Shown piece after piece: positions 1 through 10,357 of a DNA stretch of 64,000 nucleotides. The translations under genes were made by a program, and so were the position numbers. Every line of letters begins with the position of its first letter. Position 1 is the stretch's first letter. Where the stretch lies: positions 1,674,001 through 1,738,000 of the forward strand of contig OX595985.1 of NCBI GenBank assembly GCA_951394045.1, read 5' to 3'. This DNA is from Nitzschia sp. DOCU1. Taxonomy: Eukaryota; Bacillariophyta; Bacillariophyceae; Bacillariales; Bacillariaceae. The notes beneath the pieces were generated by a model. The model saw only the letters and a list, made by a program, of their open reading frames with translations, was not told where the DNA came from and did not search any database.

Positions 1-816
1 TCTTTGTTGGCAACTACTTCTGACGACTGGACGCCTCCTGGAACAACTACGGTATCGATGCGATACAAGGGATCTATCCATACATGTTCAGATAAGATTT
101 GCCGGTGGAACTATTTGGGCCTGCAGGGATCGCTGTTATCTAGCTTGTTGACCGCTCCAATATACATTTCCACAATGACGGTGGGACGCAAATTCACTGA
201 ATGTATTTGTCGGCGTGCTATTTGTTGTCGCGTACCGAAAGAACAAAAGAACAAGCGGTTGAGAAGATCATCCAACGACAGTGCAAGAAACAGCGTGCAA
301 TTGATGACTCCACCCGTGGTGTACAGACATAACCACCCAGCTGTCATGGGCACTGCTGTATACATGGACGAGTCGGGGGTTGTGGAAACAAGCTCGGACA
401 TTCGTGGGCAAGATGTTCGATTTCACTCCTCACGGTCATGGTGTTGGTGGCCCTTGCTTGACCATGAAGTGTCTCCTGGGTACGTCGAATGCATTGATGG
501 ATCTTCTGGATTTCTCTGGCAGAATGAATTGAATGATGATGATGATGATGATGCGCCCACTGCTCACGTAAAGAGCGTACCACCAAGGGTATCCACTGAA
601 TCCTTGACGAGGCTTTATTTTCAAGCCTTTGGCCTTTCTCAAAAGACCTGCAGGGAAGAGTCGTTGCAAGGCTACTCTACTTTCACACTTACAAGCCTGC
701 AACATCTCAAGTCAGAACTCTCTTCAGATTATGAACTTTCCAAGGACGAGCTGCTGTCGCAGAGTAGGATCTTTCGGCAATGGAGGCGTCGATTCAAGTC
801 AAATGGAGAGGCATGA
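1..816 (+). CDS. tRNA/RNA adenosine deaminase, C-terminal part (5' end outside window)
   Basis: This is the C-terminal part of an adenosine-to-inosine deaminase of the ADAT1/ADAR (A_deamin) type, which edits adenosine in tRNA (position 37 for ADAT1) or other RNA. The frame is open from base 1 and ends at TGA 814-816. The motif TCSDKICRWNYLGLQGSLLS, followed by PIYISTMTVG, matches the family block whose Cys is the last zinc ligand (CSDKIxRWNxxGxQGxLL). The catalytic HAE block must lie upstream of the window. An Asp run of six residues, encoded by a GAT repeat near 535-552, lies between the core and the C-terminal helical part. ADAT1 is more likely than ADAR because no RNA-binding domain would be expected in an alga, but the N-terminus is not visible. 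Family confidence is high; the subtype is inferred. Confidence 0.8.
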   Translation, partial: SLLATTSDDWTPPGTTTVSMRYKGSIHTCSDKICRWNYLGLQGSLLSSLLTAPIYISTMTVGRKFTECICRRAICCRVPKEQKNKRLRRSSNDSARNSVQLMTPPVVYRHNHPAVMGTAVYMDESGVVETSSDIRGQDVRFHSSRSWCWWPLLDHEVSPGYVECIDGSSGFLWQNELNDDDDDDAPTAHVKSVPPRVSTESLTRLYFQAFGLSQKTCREESLQGYSTFTLTSLQHLKSELSSDYELSKDELLSQSRIFRQWRRRFKSNGEA

Positions 817-1305
817 CAGCCAATACAGGGTAGAGTGATCAACTTGCTAGGATTTCGTCTTAGCTACTTGCGGCGACATGGTGAAATAGGATCGGAGCTA
901 GTAAGTTTGGGACTAGGTGGTTGTTTGGCGATGGCTTCCCAATAAACCTACTACATTATGAATCAGAGCTATGAGCTACAGGTCGTTTCTCGGCCACTAA
1001 TTGTAGTCGTGAAAGTCAAACAACATCGCGATACTTTTCTTCATATCTACGCGCGTGGGCTAAAGAAGCACACGGCATAATTCGACTGGCTCACTCATCT
1101 CCTTTCGTCGTCACGAGGCTCCACGAAGTTCGAAAAGGCAGACATTTCGCTGCCCTCGATCTCCGCATTATCCTCTTCCATATCTTCCAAGCAAGTCTCT
1201 CTCGTTCCTGTCCATCACCAGGTCGAGCTTCGACGAGAGGAGGATTTAAATAGCAGACCCGCTTAGTCTCAGTTCTCTGGGAAGCTATTACTGTATTCGG
1301 TAACC
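817..1305. other. intergenic, promoter side of PP5
   Basis: No coding sequence is supported here. The stretch lies between the 3' end of the deaminase and the ATG of the phosphatase and presumably holds a terminator and a promoter. No recognisable RNA gene or repeat was seen. Confidence 0.5.
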
Positions 1306-3025
1306 ATGTCGACGGACGAGTCATCTGAAGCGTCTAGCAGCATGCCCTCTGCGGCTGACACATCTGTGGAAGATAGCATGACTCCAATGGACGAAGATTC
1401 TTTTCCGATGGAAGAGATAGTTGATAGGTCTTCGGAGCCTGGAGCTGAGGAGAAAGCCATGGAACTCAAGGACAAAGGCAATGAGCAGCTACTGAAAGGT
1501 CACTACCTCGAAGCCATTGGATTTTACTCGGATGCGTTGGAGTATGCTCCCACCAACGCCATTATCTTGTCCAATCGTGCACAAGCCTACATAAAGGTGG
1601 AAAATTATGGTTTGGCCATGAACGATGCGACGGCTGCTATGGAATCGGATCCCACATACGCCAAGGCATACTATCGTCGTGGATCCGCACAGTATGCGTT
1701 GACGCACTACAAGGAAGCGCGAAAAGATTTCCGGAAAGTTTGTCAACTTAAACCTAAAGATCGCGATGCTCGAGCCAAGCTGCAAGCTTGTGAAAAGGCC
1801 GTTAAGGAGGCAGCTTTTTTGAAAGCGATCGAGTCGGAGAAAACGGCGCCGTTGAGCGAGACCTACGATCCCAACGCAATCGTGCTGGCGCCTGCTAGTT
1901 ATGATGGACCCAATCCTCTCCCAGAGGGTCCCACATCGGACTTGGATATGGAGGCATCCATGTTTGAGCCCGGTAATCTTCCTCGAGACTTTGTGCTGGT
2001 ACGATACGGAGCGAAGACAGGCCTGGAAATCATTGATACCGTCCCCCTTGCTCACGAGTGCTTTTCTGTATGTACAGGCCGCAATGGAACACTTCAAGAA
2101 TCAAAAGCTCATTCATAAGCGCTACGTGGCTCGTCTCTTGTTGTCTTGCTTGAAGTACTTTCAAACGCACCCGACGCTGACGGAAATTTCACTCCCAGAG
2201 TCACCACCAGACAGTCAGCCCGACGCTGAGCCCAGAGTTACAGTTTGTGGGGATACACACGGGCAGTACTACGACGTGCTCAACATATTTGAAATGAACG
2301 GCACACCATCCCACAACAATCCATACTTGTTCAATGGAGATTTTGTCGACCGCGGCAGTTTCAGTGTGGAAGTTATTCTCACGTATCTCATGTGGAAAAT
2401 GTCGGATCCCTCTTGCATCTTTCTGACGCGAGGCAATCACGAAACAAAGAACATGAATAAGATTTATGGTTTTGAAGGCGAGGTGAAGGCAAAGTATGAC
2501 GACAAGATCTTTGAATTGTTCTTGGAAGTCTTCTGTCACTTACCTTTGGCGGCAGTTATCGAGGACAAGGTATTTGTGACGCACGGTGGCTTGCCGGCCG
2601 AAGAGGGAGTGACGTTGGACGACATTCGAAAGATCAAGCGAGGAGGTGAACCACCCGAATCAGGATTGATGAGTGACCTTCTTTGGTCCGACCCCCAGCC
2701 TTTCCCAGGCAAGGCGCCTTCGAAACGTGGAATCGGCTTTTCTTTCGGACCGGACATCACTGCCAAATTTCTAGAGAACAACAACTTGTCCCTACTCGTT
2801 CGATCGCATGAAGTCAAAGAGGAAGGATACTTGGTAGAACACGGCGGCAGAACTATTACCATCTTCAGCGCTCCGAACTACTGTGACTCGATGGGCAACA
2901 AAGGTGCTTTCATACACTTTGACAAGAGCTTGAAGCCAAAGTTTACTCAATACGAGGCGGTGCCCCATCCAGACGTAAAGCCGATGGCCTACTCGGCTGG
3001 AATGGGTAGCATGTTCGGACTGTAA
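1306..3025 (+). CDS. PP5: Serine/threonine protein phosphatase 5 (TPR + PPP catalytic domain)
   Basis: Two exons, 1306-1998 and 2078-3025, are joined in phase 0 by a 79-nt GTACG...ACAG intron and give 546 residues. An acidic N-terminus is followed by three TPR repeats (about residues 50-160, with the typical KDKGNEQLLKGHYLEAI start). These bind HSP90 in known PP5 and autoinhibit the enzyme. The PPP catalytic domain follows (about 230-530) with the metal and active-site motifs GDTHGQ, GDFVDRG, RGNHE, LLWSDPQP and RSHE. The end, VPHPDVKPMAYSAGMGSMFGL, resembles the PP5 tail. The joined reading FVLAAMEHFKNQKLIHKRY matches the family linker and confirms the intron. The length is slightly above the usual approximately 500 residues because of the acidic leader. 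Confidence 0.95.
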
Positions 3026-3247
3026 TGGAACTAAAAACAGACGTTTGACGATACGCTGCTTCAACTAAAATTCATCTTAAGCAGGCCACAACTGTTTTAC
3101 AAAACAGGACATTAGGAAAGTCAATGCATAGGCCTGAAGGACTGCTGTGGGTTGAGTTGGAATATTGATCCGCCGTGGTCTTTACAAATTTCAGGTCAAC
3201 TGTCCCTGAAACTCCAATGACGGGATTCCAACTTGCACCGGGGACGC

Positions 3248-3560
3248 TTAGAAAGGAGCAGGGAAGTTTGATTGGCAGTTGGCAATAGCGTGTCCAAGGT
3301 CACGGGGCCAGGTAACAAGCTTTTCAAGAAAGTTTTGAAGACTCTTGAGGAAAGGGAAGCATGCTTCAAAAGGCTGCGTAAAAGGCAAAGACAGGTTGTG
3401 AGCTCGGCACATCAACAACACAACAACATCTACCAGTGGATGGCAGACGCAAACGTACTTGGATGAGGATCCAGATTCCTGCGCAGAAGCCAGCGACGGG
3501 CCAGGCAATGAAGAACAAAATGATCAACCACAAGATTGCGAAAATAGGATTCTTGGACAT
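3248..3560 (-). CDS. Small integral membrane protein, copy 1 (75 aa, uncharacterised family)
   Basis: Exon 1 (3560-3459) and exon 2 (3373-3248) are joined in phase 0 after ILIQ and give 75 residues. The N-terminal half is one or two hydrophobic segments (NPIFAILWLIILFFIAWPVA). The C-terminal half reads PFEACFP, then FLEKLVTWPRDLGHAIANC. A second gene at 14152-14466 has the same architecture and the same intron position. I recall small animal proteins with a similar start and a PFxxC motif, but I cannot name a function. It is convergent with PP5, and the two stops are about 220 bp apart. The coding call is strong because both copies conserve protein and splice site; function is unknown. Confidence 0.8.
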
Positions 3561-3679
3561 GGTGGATAGGCTTAGATTGATGACAGTCGAAATGAAGTGT
3601 TGTCAAAAGAGATTTTGTGGGACGTTCATCGATCGGATGTCTTGGCTGGTTGGATCTTGGGAATCCCTCCAATGTCGGC

Positions 3680-4050
3680 GCGCCGTTCGTAAGACATAGG
3701 TTTGAAAAACAAAAGTATGGTGGGACATCTTTAGTACTTATGAGAAAGAAATACCATTGAAAGCCCTCAACGCTGTATAAGTGAATATGATTCCGTGGAC
3801 GAGCGTGCGAACTTCAAAATATTTCGCTTAAATGAGCAATTCAACACTACGACTTGAGAAGCACGGCGCTTCGTTCATCCGACATACCGTCTTGTTGTGG
3901 CTTTCATCTTCAAAAACATGATGCTGTCACACACACGAGAACCACCCCCTCGCTCGGCATCAAGTTTTGGTCGGTGTCACCAACATCGGTACCGACATCT
4001 ACAGAGCTCAGTTGCAGAAGAGTCACAATTCAAACCACCGAGACAACGAA
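3680..4050. other. intergenic region between small membrane protein and zinc finger gene
   Basis: No gene is supported. Short overlapping frames start with non-ATG codons or differ from known families. The region presumably contains the divergent promoters of the two flanking genes. Confidence 0.4.
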
Positions 4051-4542
4051 ATGACAAAGATGACACTCAACGATCCTTCCGAGGAGTTGCCACGAGATGA
4101 AACAGGTTCGTTTCTTCATCTCAAACTCAAGCGCTTTCCGTCCGTCGATGCGTTGAAGATGGCGTACGCTAAAAAGACGTGGGCGCAGAATCCACAAGAC
4201 GCAGAGATCGATATTGCAACCTCCAGTCGATCCAAGTGCCGCCAGTGTCATAAAGTGATTTCAAGGGGAGATCTTCGGTTCCGATTGTGGCTCCAGTGCC
4301 ATAAAGGTTGCAAGAACAGCGCATATTTTCATGGAAAGGTTTGCATTTGGGAATATCCAGAAACTAAGAAGCTTCACACTACCGAAGAGTTTCTTGGGTT
4401 CCAGAAATTGGATGATCATGACAAGAAGTATATTGAAGATGAACTTTTCAAGTTGACTGCAAAACGGGGTAAGAGAAAGCCCGATGCGATTTCTTCAGAA
4501 GCTGTCGAAAAACAGGAACCCAAGAAACGCCGTTCTAAATAA
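4051..4542 (+). CDS. PARP-type zinc finger protein
   Basis: A single-exon gene of 163 residues, taken from the first in-frame ATG (4051); the frame extends further upstream only without ATG. Residues about 63-135 resemble a PARP-type zinc finger: SSRSKCRQCHKVISRGDLRFR, with the CxxC pair, then a basic/aromatic stretch and YFHGKVC supplying the His and last Cys, then a GFxxLDDxDxxYIED tail like the GFxxLxxxDQ motif of PARP1 and DNA ligase III fingers. These fingers recognise DNA strand breaks. The final 25 residues are Lys/Arg rich (KRGKRKPD, KKRRSK) and look like a nuclear localisation signal. There is no catalytic domain. The spacing H-x3-C differs from the usual H-x2-C, so the finger is somewhat divergent. 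Confidence 0.7.
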   Translation: MTKMTLNDPSEELPRDETGSFLHLKLKRFPSVDALKMAYAKKTWAQNPQDAEIDIATSSRSKCRQCHKVISRGDLRFRLWLQCHKGCKNSAYFHGKVCIWEYPETKKLHTTEEFLGFQKLDDHDKKYIEDELFKLTAKRGKRKPDAISSEAVEKQEPKKRRSK

Positions 4543-4645
4543 TGTACCTAGAGTGCGCACAGCTCGTGACGACCTATTGATACATTGAATCTAAAATAAG
4601 ACATTTTGTTCACACGAAGCGTGGTTATATTTTTTATGTACGAGT

Positions 4646-6164
4646 CTACTTGTCCTTCTTGGTCTCCTTGGATGGAGCACTGGCGGCACCATCATTGCCG
4701 TCGTCGTCCGGAATAACCTCCCCATCATCCGGAACGGAATCGTATGGAGGCCTCATATCATCTGCTGAAGGAACCACCAAAAAGACTATTCCAAACACCA
4801 GCAACAATATGACAATCAGCGAGTATGGAAAGTTATCGAGGAAGAGCGTCTCCATCTTCCCAATGAAACCTGGATTTTTTGGCTTCTTGAGCTGTGCTTG
4901 AGATGTGATTTCACCACTTTCCACACCCTTCATGAATTCTACCACATTCTTGTATGTGCTATTCTGCCAAAACATCTTGGTGGAAAAGTCAATGACAACC
5001 ATTTGCGGGTTGTCTTCCTCGAACACATTGAATTGCGTCAAAAATTTGGCCCATTTGGCTCCATCCATAATTCCAAAGTAGTACTTGTCGGCCTCTTTGG
5101 TTGGTAGTTTACTTGCATACGCAAGCGTGTGGTCCTTGATAGCCTTCTTTTGGGCAGCATCTGCAAAGTCAACAACGCTCACTGCCAAGGGTCTTCCCGC
5201 CTTACTGATACGATTAAAGTTGTTGGGTCCAAACTCGACCACAAGAGGAACATTGTTCGCATTCACCCAGGCAGCTAAAGATTCCGTCGTAACTCCCGCA
5301 ATGTTCGTGTCGTGATCTTCATAGGATTTGGGTTGAAGACCGGCTTCAATCTTGTGAACAAATTGATAGTTTCGTTCGTCCGTCCCGGGCGCCAACCACA
5401 AAAAATACGCTGCGGCTTGCTTTTGTCGCGCCACTTGATTGAAAATTTGATGAAAGCTAGTGGGTTCCTCAGCCGAAGAACGAGGATCATATCCCAGAAA
5501 GGCCACTCCTTCTCCCGTTTGTTCCTTGGCGTAGGCAAATGCCTCGTCGTAGGTTTGAACGACATGAACCGGCGGCCCACCCAACTTTTTGGCAAATTGC
5601 AGGAGGGCTTCCTCGTCACGACCTTCCGAATAATCCACAAGTTCGCCATCGAGACTATACTTTAGAGTGGGGTAGCCACGGATGTTGAACTCGCCACACA
5701 AGGATTTGTGCACGGTACAGTCGATTTTTCCAATCGCCATTTTTCCTTCGAGTGCGGGGGCGATTTTGTCCAGGACGGGAGCCATTTTCTTACAATGACC
5801 GCACCTATGAGAAAGATACGGGAGTTAGAACGACAAAGATTGTAGTAATGAAGGCATCCTTTCTGTCGGTCAAAGTTTTATCAATCCAACCCCATCCCCC
5901 GAGAAAGTTTCAAAGTCACTGAAACGGTCGGCTGTCCTGTTTCTTCTGGTGCTGACAACAATGATAGGCGACGTACCATGGTGCATAAAACTTCAAAAAC
6001 CACAATGGATTCGCCGGATCTTTGATCGCCGCGTGAAACGAAGTGCCATCCAAATGGACGACTTCCTTGTGGGGCGTTCCGCCCTGATACTCAGCCGACA
6101 CGGACGTCGCGAGGAGGAGACAAATGGCAAACTTCCACATTCTACTGGTTGTACTAGTTGTCAT
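4646..6164 (-). CDS. Membrane-anchored protein disulfide isomerase (thioredoxin domain, CGHC, KKxx tail)
   Basis: Exon 1 (6164-5977) and exon 2 (5804-4646) give 448 residues. The intron splits the active-site codons: ...YAPW + CGHCKKMAP, a canonical PDI redox centre. The protein starts with a signal peptide (WKFAICLLLATSVSA), followed by a thioredoxin domain with the active site near residues 62-66 and the cis-Pro loop IRGYPTLKY. A long lumenal part with degenerate thioredoxin folds follows, then one transmembrane helix (YSLIVILLLVFGIVFLVV), an acidic cytosolic tail and a terminal KKDK that fits the KKxx ER-retrieval signal. It should act as an ER oxidoreductase of the TMX/transmembrane PDI kind. 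An ATG at 6140 could be used instead of 6164 without changing the signal peptide. Confidence 0.85.
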
Positions 6165-6554
6165 GGTGATGGTTTCATTCACTACAAAATGGCATTGCTT
6201 TTCTTTTTGCTTCGCGAGAAAATCGAAGTTTGTCTGTCTGTCGTGCGTCAATGCCTTTATTAACCACGTTTTAACCGTTTCTACGCGACTGGCGTGCTTC
6301 GACCATGGGCAGTCAGGCAGCCAGCTCTCAGATTTTGAAAATCGTGCTGCCGCGGCGCCCTTCCTTGTCACCATCATTTACCGCCCTATCATAGGTAATG
6401 AGAGTTGGAAGACTTTGATTGAAGAGACATTATCATTGCACTTCGATTTGAAAGCCCCTTGCCAGTGTCTGAGTAGTGGTATTGGTGGATATTGATTACC
6501 GATTGAATTTCGTTGCTCCTACTACCGGAAAATACTTATTGTCTTCACACAACA

Positions 6555-9066
6555 ATGGGAGCCCCCCTGATGGAAACCTCGACGCAGACTTCGTCTCTTC
6601 CCCGTTCCGTCCTTACTGCCAATGGCGAATCATCCAAGACTGCTTCCCTGGAAGAGACGTACACCTCTTTGATCCAAGAGTACTTGCAAGTCATGTGCTT
6701 GGAGAACGCCACCTTTTTGGCGGAACGGCTTGTAGCAACTTGTAAATCCACCAATGCCTTGTATTTGCTCGCTGTTTGTCACTATCGATCGAGAGCTCCG
6801 CGTCGGGCGTTGATGGTGCTAGAAGATGTCAAAGACGCGACTCCCGCCTCGGACTATCTCACTGCCAAATGCTGCTACGATTTGGAGTACTTTGGCCGCG
6901 CCGAAGAAGCATTGTTGAAGCAAGCGAGGGCGGATTTTAAGGAAATGGTGGCCATGTCCAATGCTGCGTCCACGCCTAACATGGATGATTGGATACTCGA
7001 GACAACACCGTGTCCGGTTCCCAATGGAGCAGCTGGATTGTTTTTGCTAGGAAATATTTGCCGGAAGTCGACTCGCAAGCAGCGGGCTATGAAGTACTAT
7101 CGAATGTCACTTCAGGTACGATGAATTGGATGGAGGGAATCATTATTTGTTTCAGGGGAAAGTTATCTGACTCGTTGCCGCTTTTTTGTTATGTATATAG
7201 CTGGACCCTCTCATGTGGAGCAGCTATGAAGCTCTCTGTGAAATGGGCGCGACGGATATTGATCCGACTTCGGTTTTTGGAGTTCGTCCGCAGGAACTCG
7301 ATCAGTTGCAGGAACAAATGAGAAAGCCTCAGAATTCCATGCCTTTGCAGGAGAAGTCGGTTCTGTCTCCTAGTCTCCATTTCTCGCAAGTGCATCATCA
7401 TGGGACGCCGCTGGATGCCGGCAGCATGAAGCCGCTGCAGCCCATGGACCTTGGGACGCCTTCCAGCATTGGATCCATTCCCAAGGCGTCTCTTTTCCAG
7501 ACGGCACAAAAGCAAAAGGTTACTCCGAACCAGCTGCAGTTCGAAACACCTAACCTGACACCCATACCCCACCAGCAAGATGCTTCCTTTGCTGGAGGAG
7601 CACACACGACGGCTTCGTTTGTCGACTCTCACAATCCCAATACGGTACGCCGGGCCAAGCATGTGGCGGCAAGAATGTATTACCAGCCGTCCCCGGAAAC
7701 GCCCGAGTGGGAGAAGCGATCAGCTTCTCGGTATTTGCGAGGACGGTCCGCTTTATTTATGGATACGGACACCATTTCAGAGACTCCGTTGCGACGGGGC
7801 GGCCGACCATCGGAAGTGTCAACGGCACGGCGACCGCGTACTCTCTTTCATTCGGAAAACAAGACCAACAATACCAAGTTGGAAGAAGATGATGAAATTG
7901 TGCTCAACCGATCCTCACGTAGCACCGAAGACGACTCTCATCCTGAAGACGAGCGAGAGGGAAAGTCGTTGGATTCGCCTGGGTTGGAGAAGGAAGCTCC
8001 TGCAGAACCCGCTGGGTCGGAGGAATCGGAGGAACCATTGCTAGATCGACATGCATCCGTCCAGCAGATTCTGGAACTTCTCTGTTTGATGGGTGCGGGC
8101 TATTGGAAATTGTGTAACTATCGCTGTCGGGAGGCGTTGCAACTCTTTCAAAGCCTGCCGCACGTTCATCACAACACTGGATGGGCACTTCACCAAGAAG
8201 GTCGGGCATACTTTGAAATGGCTGACTATCAGAACGCTCAGCGTTGTTTGGAGCTGATGCAGCGTGTTGAACCACATCGAATGAAGGGATTGGAGTTGCT
8301 GTCCACGGTATTGTGGCAGCTCAAGAAGGAAGTCGAGATTGCCCACTTGGCCCAAAAGGTGGTCGATTTTGATAGGATGGCACCGGAAGCCTGGTGTGTG
8401 GTTGGCAACTGCTTTTCCTTGCAAAAGGAGCACGAGACTGCTCTTGTTTTCTTCAGCCGATCTCTGCAGCTTGATCCGAGCTTCACCTACACCCATACTT
8501 TGTCGGGGTATGAGTACATGGCTAATGAAGATTTTGAAAAGGCGGTGGCTTGCTTTCGCAACGCCATTCGAGTCGACGAACGGCATTACAATGCTTGGTA
8601 CGGAATCGGGGCAATTTATCACCGCCAAGAGAAGTATGACCTTGCGGAGTACCACTTTCATCGCGCCGTGGCGATCAACCCCCAAAGCTCGGTCCTCCGC
8701 TGCAATCTGGGTATGTCGCAGTACTCGAACGGCAAGCCTCTCCAGGCTCTGGACACTCTTGCAGAAGCATTTCGCCTGGACCCTCGCAATCCTCAAGCTC
8801 GCTTCCAACGCGCCACGATTTATGTTTCGCTCAATCGTCCCGAAGAAGCCCTCAAGGAACTCGAAAAGGTGCGAGACGCAGCTCCCCGAGAAGCCACGGT
8901 CCATTTCGCTATGGGCAAGGTCTTGAAGCGATTGGGTCGCCCCGACCAAGCTATGCGTTGCTTCTTGACGGCGCTTGATTTGGACCCCAAAGACAACCAA
9001 CTTATCAAATCGGCCATGGACAAGTTGGACGAGCCTGATATGGATGAAGAAGTTGCTGCTTTTTAG
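6555..9066 (+). CDS. CDC27: Anaphase-promoting complex subunit 3 / CDC27
   Basis: Exons 6555-7115 and 7201-9066 are joined in phase 0 and give 808 residues. The N-terminal ~170 residues are the CDC27 dimerisation TPR region (LIQEYLQV..., CHYRSRAPRRALMVLED, LLGNICRKSTRKQRAMKYY), ending at the typical LDPLMWSSYEALCEMGA. A low-complexity, Ser/Pro/charged linker (about 210-460) follows and would carry phosphorylation sites. The C-terminal array of at least seven TPRs (about 470-790) contains the signature GNCFSLQKEHETALVFFSRS and YNAWYGIGAIYHRQEKYDLA. APC3 binds coactivator C-box/IR tails in the ubiquitin ligase that drives mitotic exit. The length and order are those of the family. The gene is divergent from the PDI gene; their ATGs are about 390 bp apart. 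Confidence 0.95.
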
Positions 9067-9168
9067 AAGAATGATATGAAATCGCAACAACTAATGTATA
9101 ATATGATCTCATTATTAATTGGCTCGATCAACGTTACTTAGCATTCGGAGGATCGATCTATTGCTGAT

Positions 9169-10020
9169 TCAGATTTGGGTGCGCCGCACCAGCACCCTAC
9201 AGCTGTTTCTTGATATGTATCTCGAAGGTGTTTGCCTTTGCGAGTCAGAAATTTTGCTAGCTTCAACTTTCTTCAGTTCTGCCCCTTGTGCTTCACTTTC
9301 GGAAGCGCGGTAGTTGCGTGGGCGACCAATTGCCAGTCGTCGCCCTCGGTACCGCATGACGTGCCCATTTTGCTGCTTTTGTAATATAGAATCAACTGCT
9401 GTCGGTGAAGTACAAGTGAAAATGGCAACTTGGCGGTATATGAGGCAGTTTTGGACGATAGGCTCGGTGCTCTCCCAAGCTTTCTTGTTCGATTTTGGAT
9501 GGACATGGTCAACCAACGCCAGATTTAGAAACGAAAGCAACTTTTCCGGTTCCGCTGATTTCGGAAGGTTCCTCACGCAAAGCAGTCTCGAGTTGTGCGT
9601 GACATGAGCCTTTTGCACTTGTGCAAAGCGGGACTTTAAAATCTCAGACGATCTTCGTATCGCTTCTCGAGCCCGATGGTCGTTTCCTCGAGAGAGCCAA
9701 GATTCCCGCGTTTGGGGGATGTCACATTCTTTTCGTTCAAACTTTCTAAGAATCCTATTGCTGCAACACATGGTTTGAATATGATATTAAAATGGCTTTT
9801 TCTGAACGCAATACAGGCCTCTGCTTCCCATCGTCGTTCCCCATTGCGCCCCTTCCATGATGCGAGACGACAACTCAACATCCGATCTCTGACGCAAGAG
9901 GCTGCTTGGGTTCGGATTTGCGTGACCGCAAAACCCCACTTTTCTTGTCTCGTCGGGCGCATGCGACATCGGGGCGACACCGGAACCGATGGAACAGACG
10001 GACAGACAGTCAGTCTCCAT
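9169..10020 (-). CDS. RRM protein resembling U2AF large subunit
   Basis: Proposed exons 10020-9815 and 9760-9169 (265 residues). The second exon encodes one RNA recognition motif (about residues 126-225): RLLCVRNLPK as RNP2, a long loop, QVAIFTCTSPTAVDSIL in the RNP1 position, and RYRGRRLAIGRPRNYR at the end. The order LPxx..LLxFLNxAL and the closing RRLxIxRPxNY resemble U2AF65 RRM1/RRM2 (RRPxDY), so a role in 3' splice-site recognition is plausible. RNP1 is degenerate. The 54-nt intron (GTATTG...TTGCAG) is inferred only from frame continuity; an alternative is a start at 9771, giving about 200 residues without the leader. It is convergent with CDC27, 102 bp away. Confidence 0.6.
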
Positions 10021-10115
10021 AGATGAGGAGATTACTCGAATTGATCGGCAAAATGTGAAGTCGTTTGAGTCGTCAAGTGCGTACGTCATCGAACGTCGAA
10101 TAAGGATTGCGAAGT

Positions 10116-10158
10116 ATGGATGATCCTCAAAATTATTTTCTCGGCACAGTAGTGTTTT
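10116..10158 (+). repeat. left terminal inverted repeat
   Basis: Forty-three bases identical to the reverse complement of the right end. The segment up to about 10185 still aligns loosely (TACAG, CCTACTG, CGTAC blocks). Confidence 0.9.
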
Positions 10159-10357
10159 CTACAGGGGCCTACTGTCGTACCCCCCTCTGTACAAATAGTA
10201 CCAAAAGAAGACCCATAACCCGGAACCTCTCTCCAGGATTGCCCTCGCGCCATTTTTTGTGCTGATTCCAACGTAAAATCCCTACCGTATCGTACCGGTA
10301 CGGAACATATTTCACGTCGACAACGCGAAGAACGTCGACAAATAAAATATTTTGACG

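Noticed and set aside
10116..10263. ATG at the very first base of the transposon opening a 48-codon frame
   Set aside because: The ATG is part of the inverted repeat, the frame stops before the SR exon, and the product has no protein-like features.
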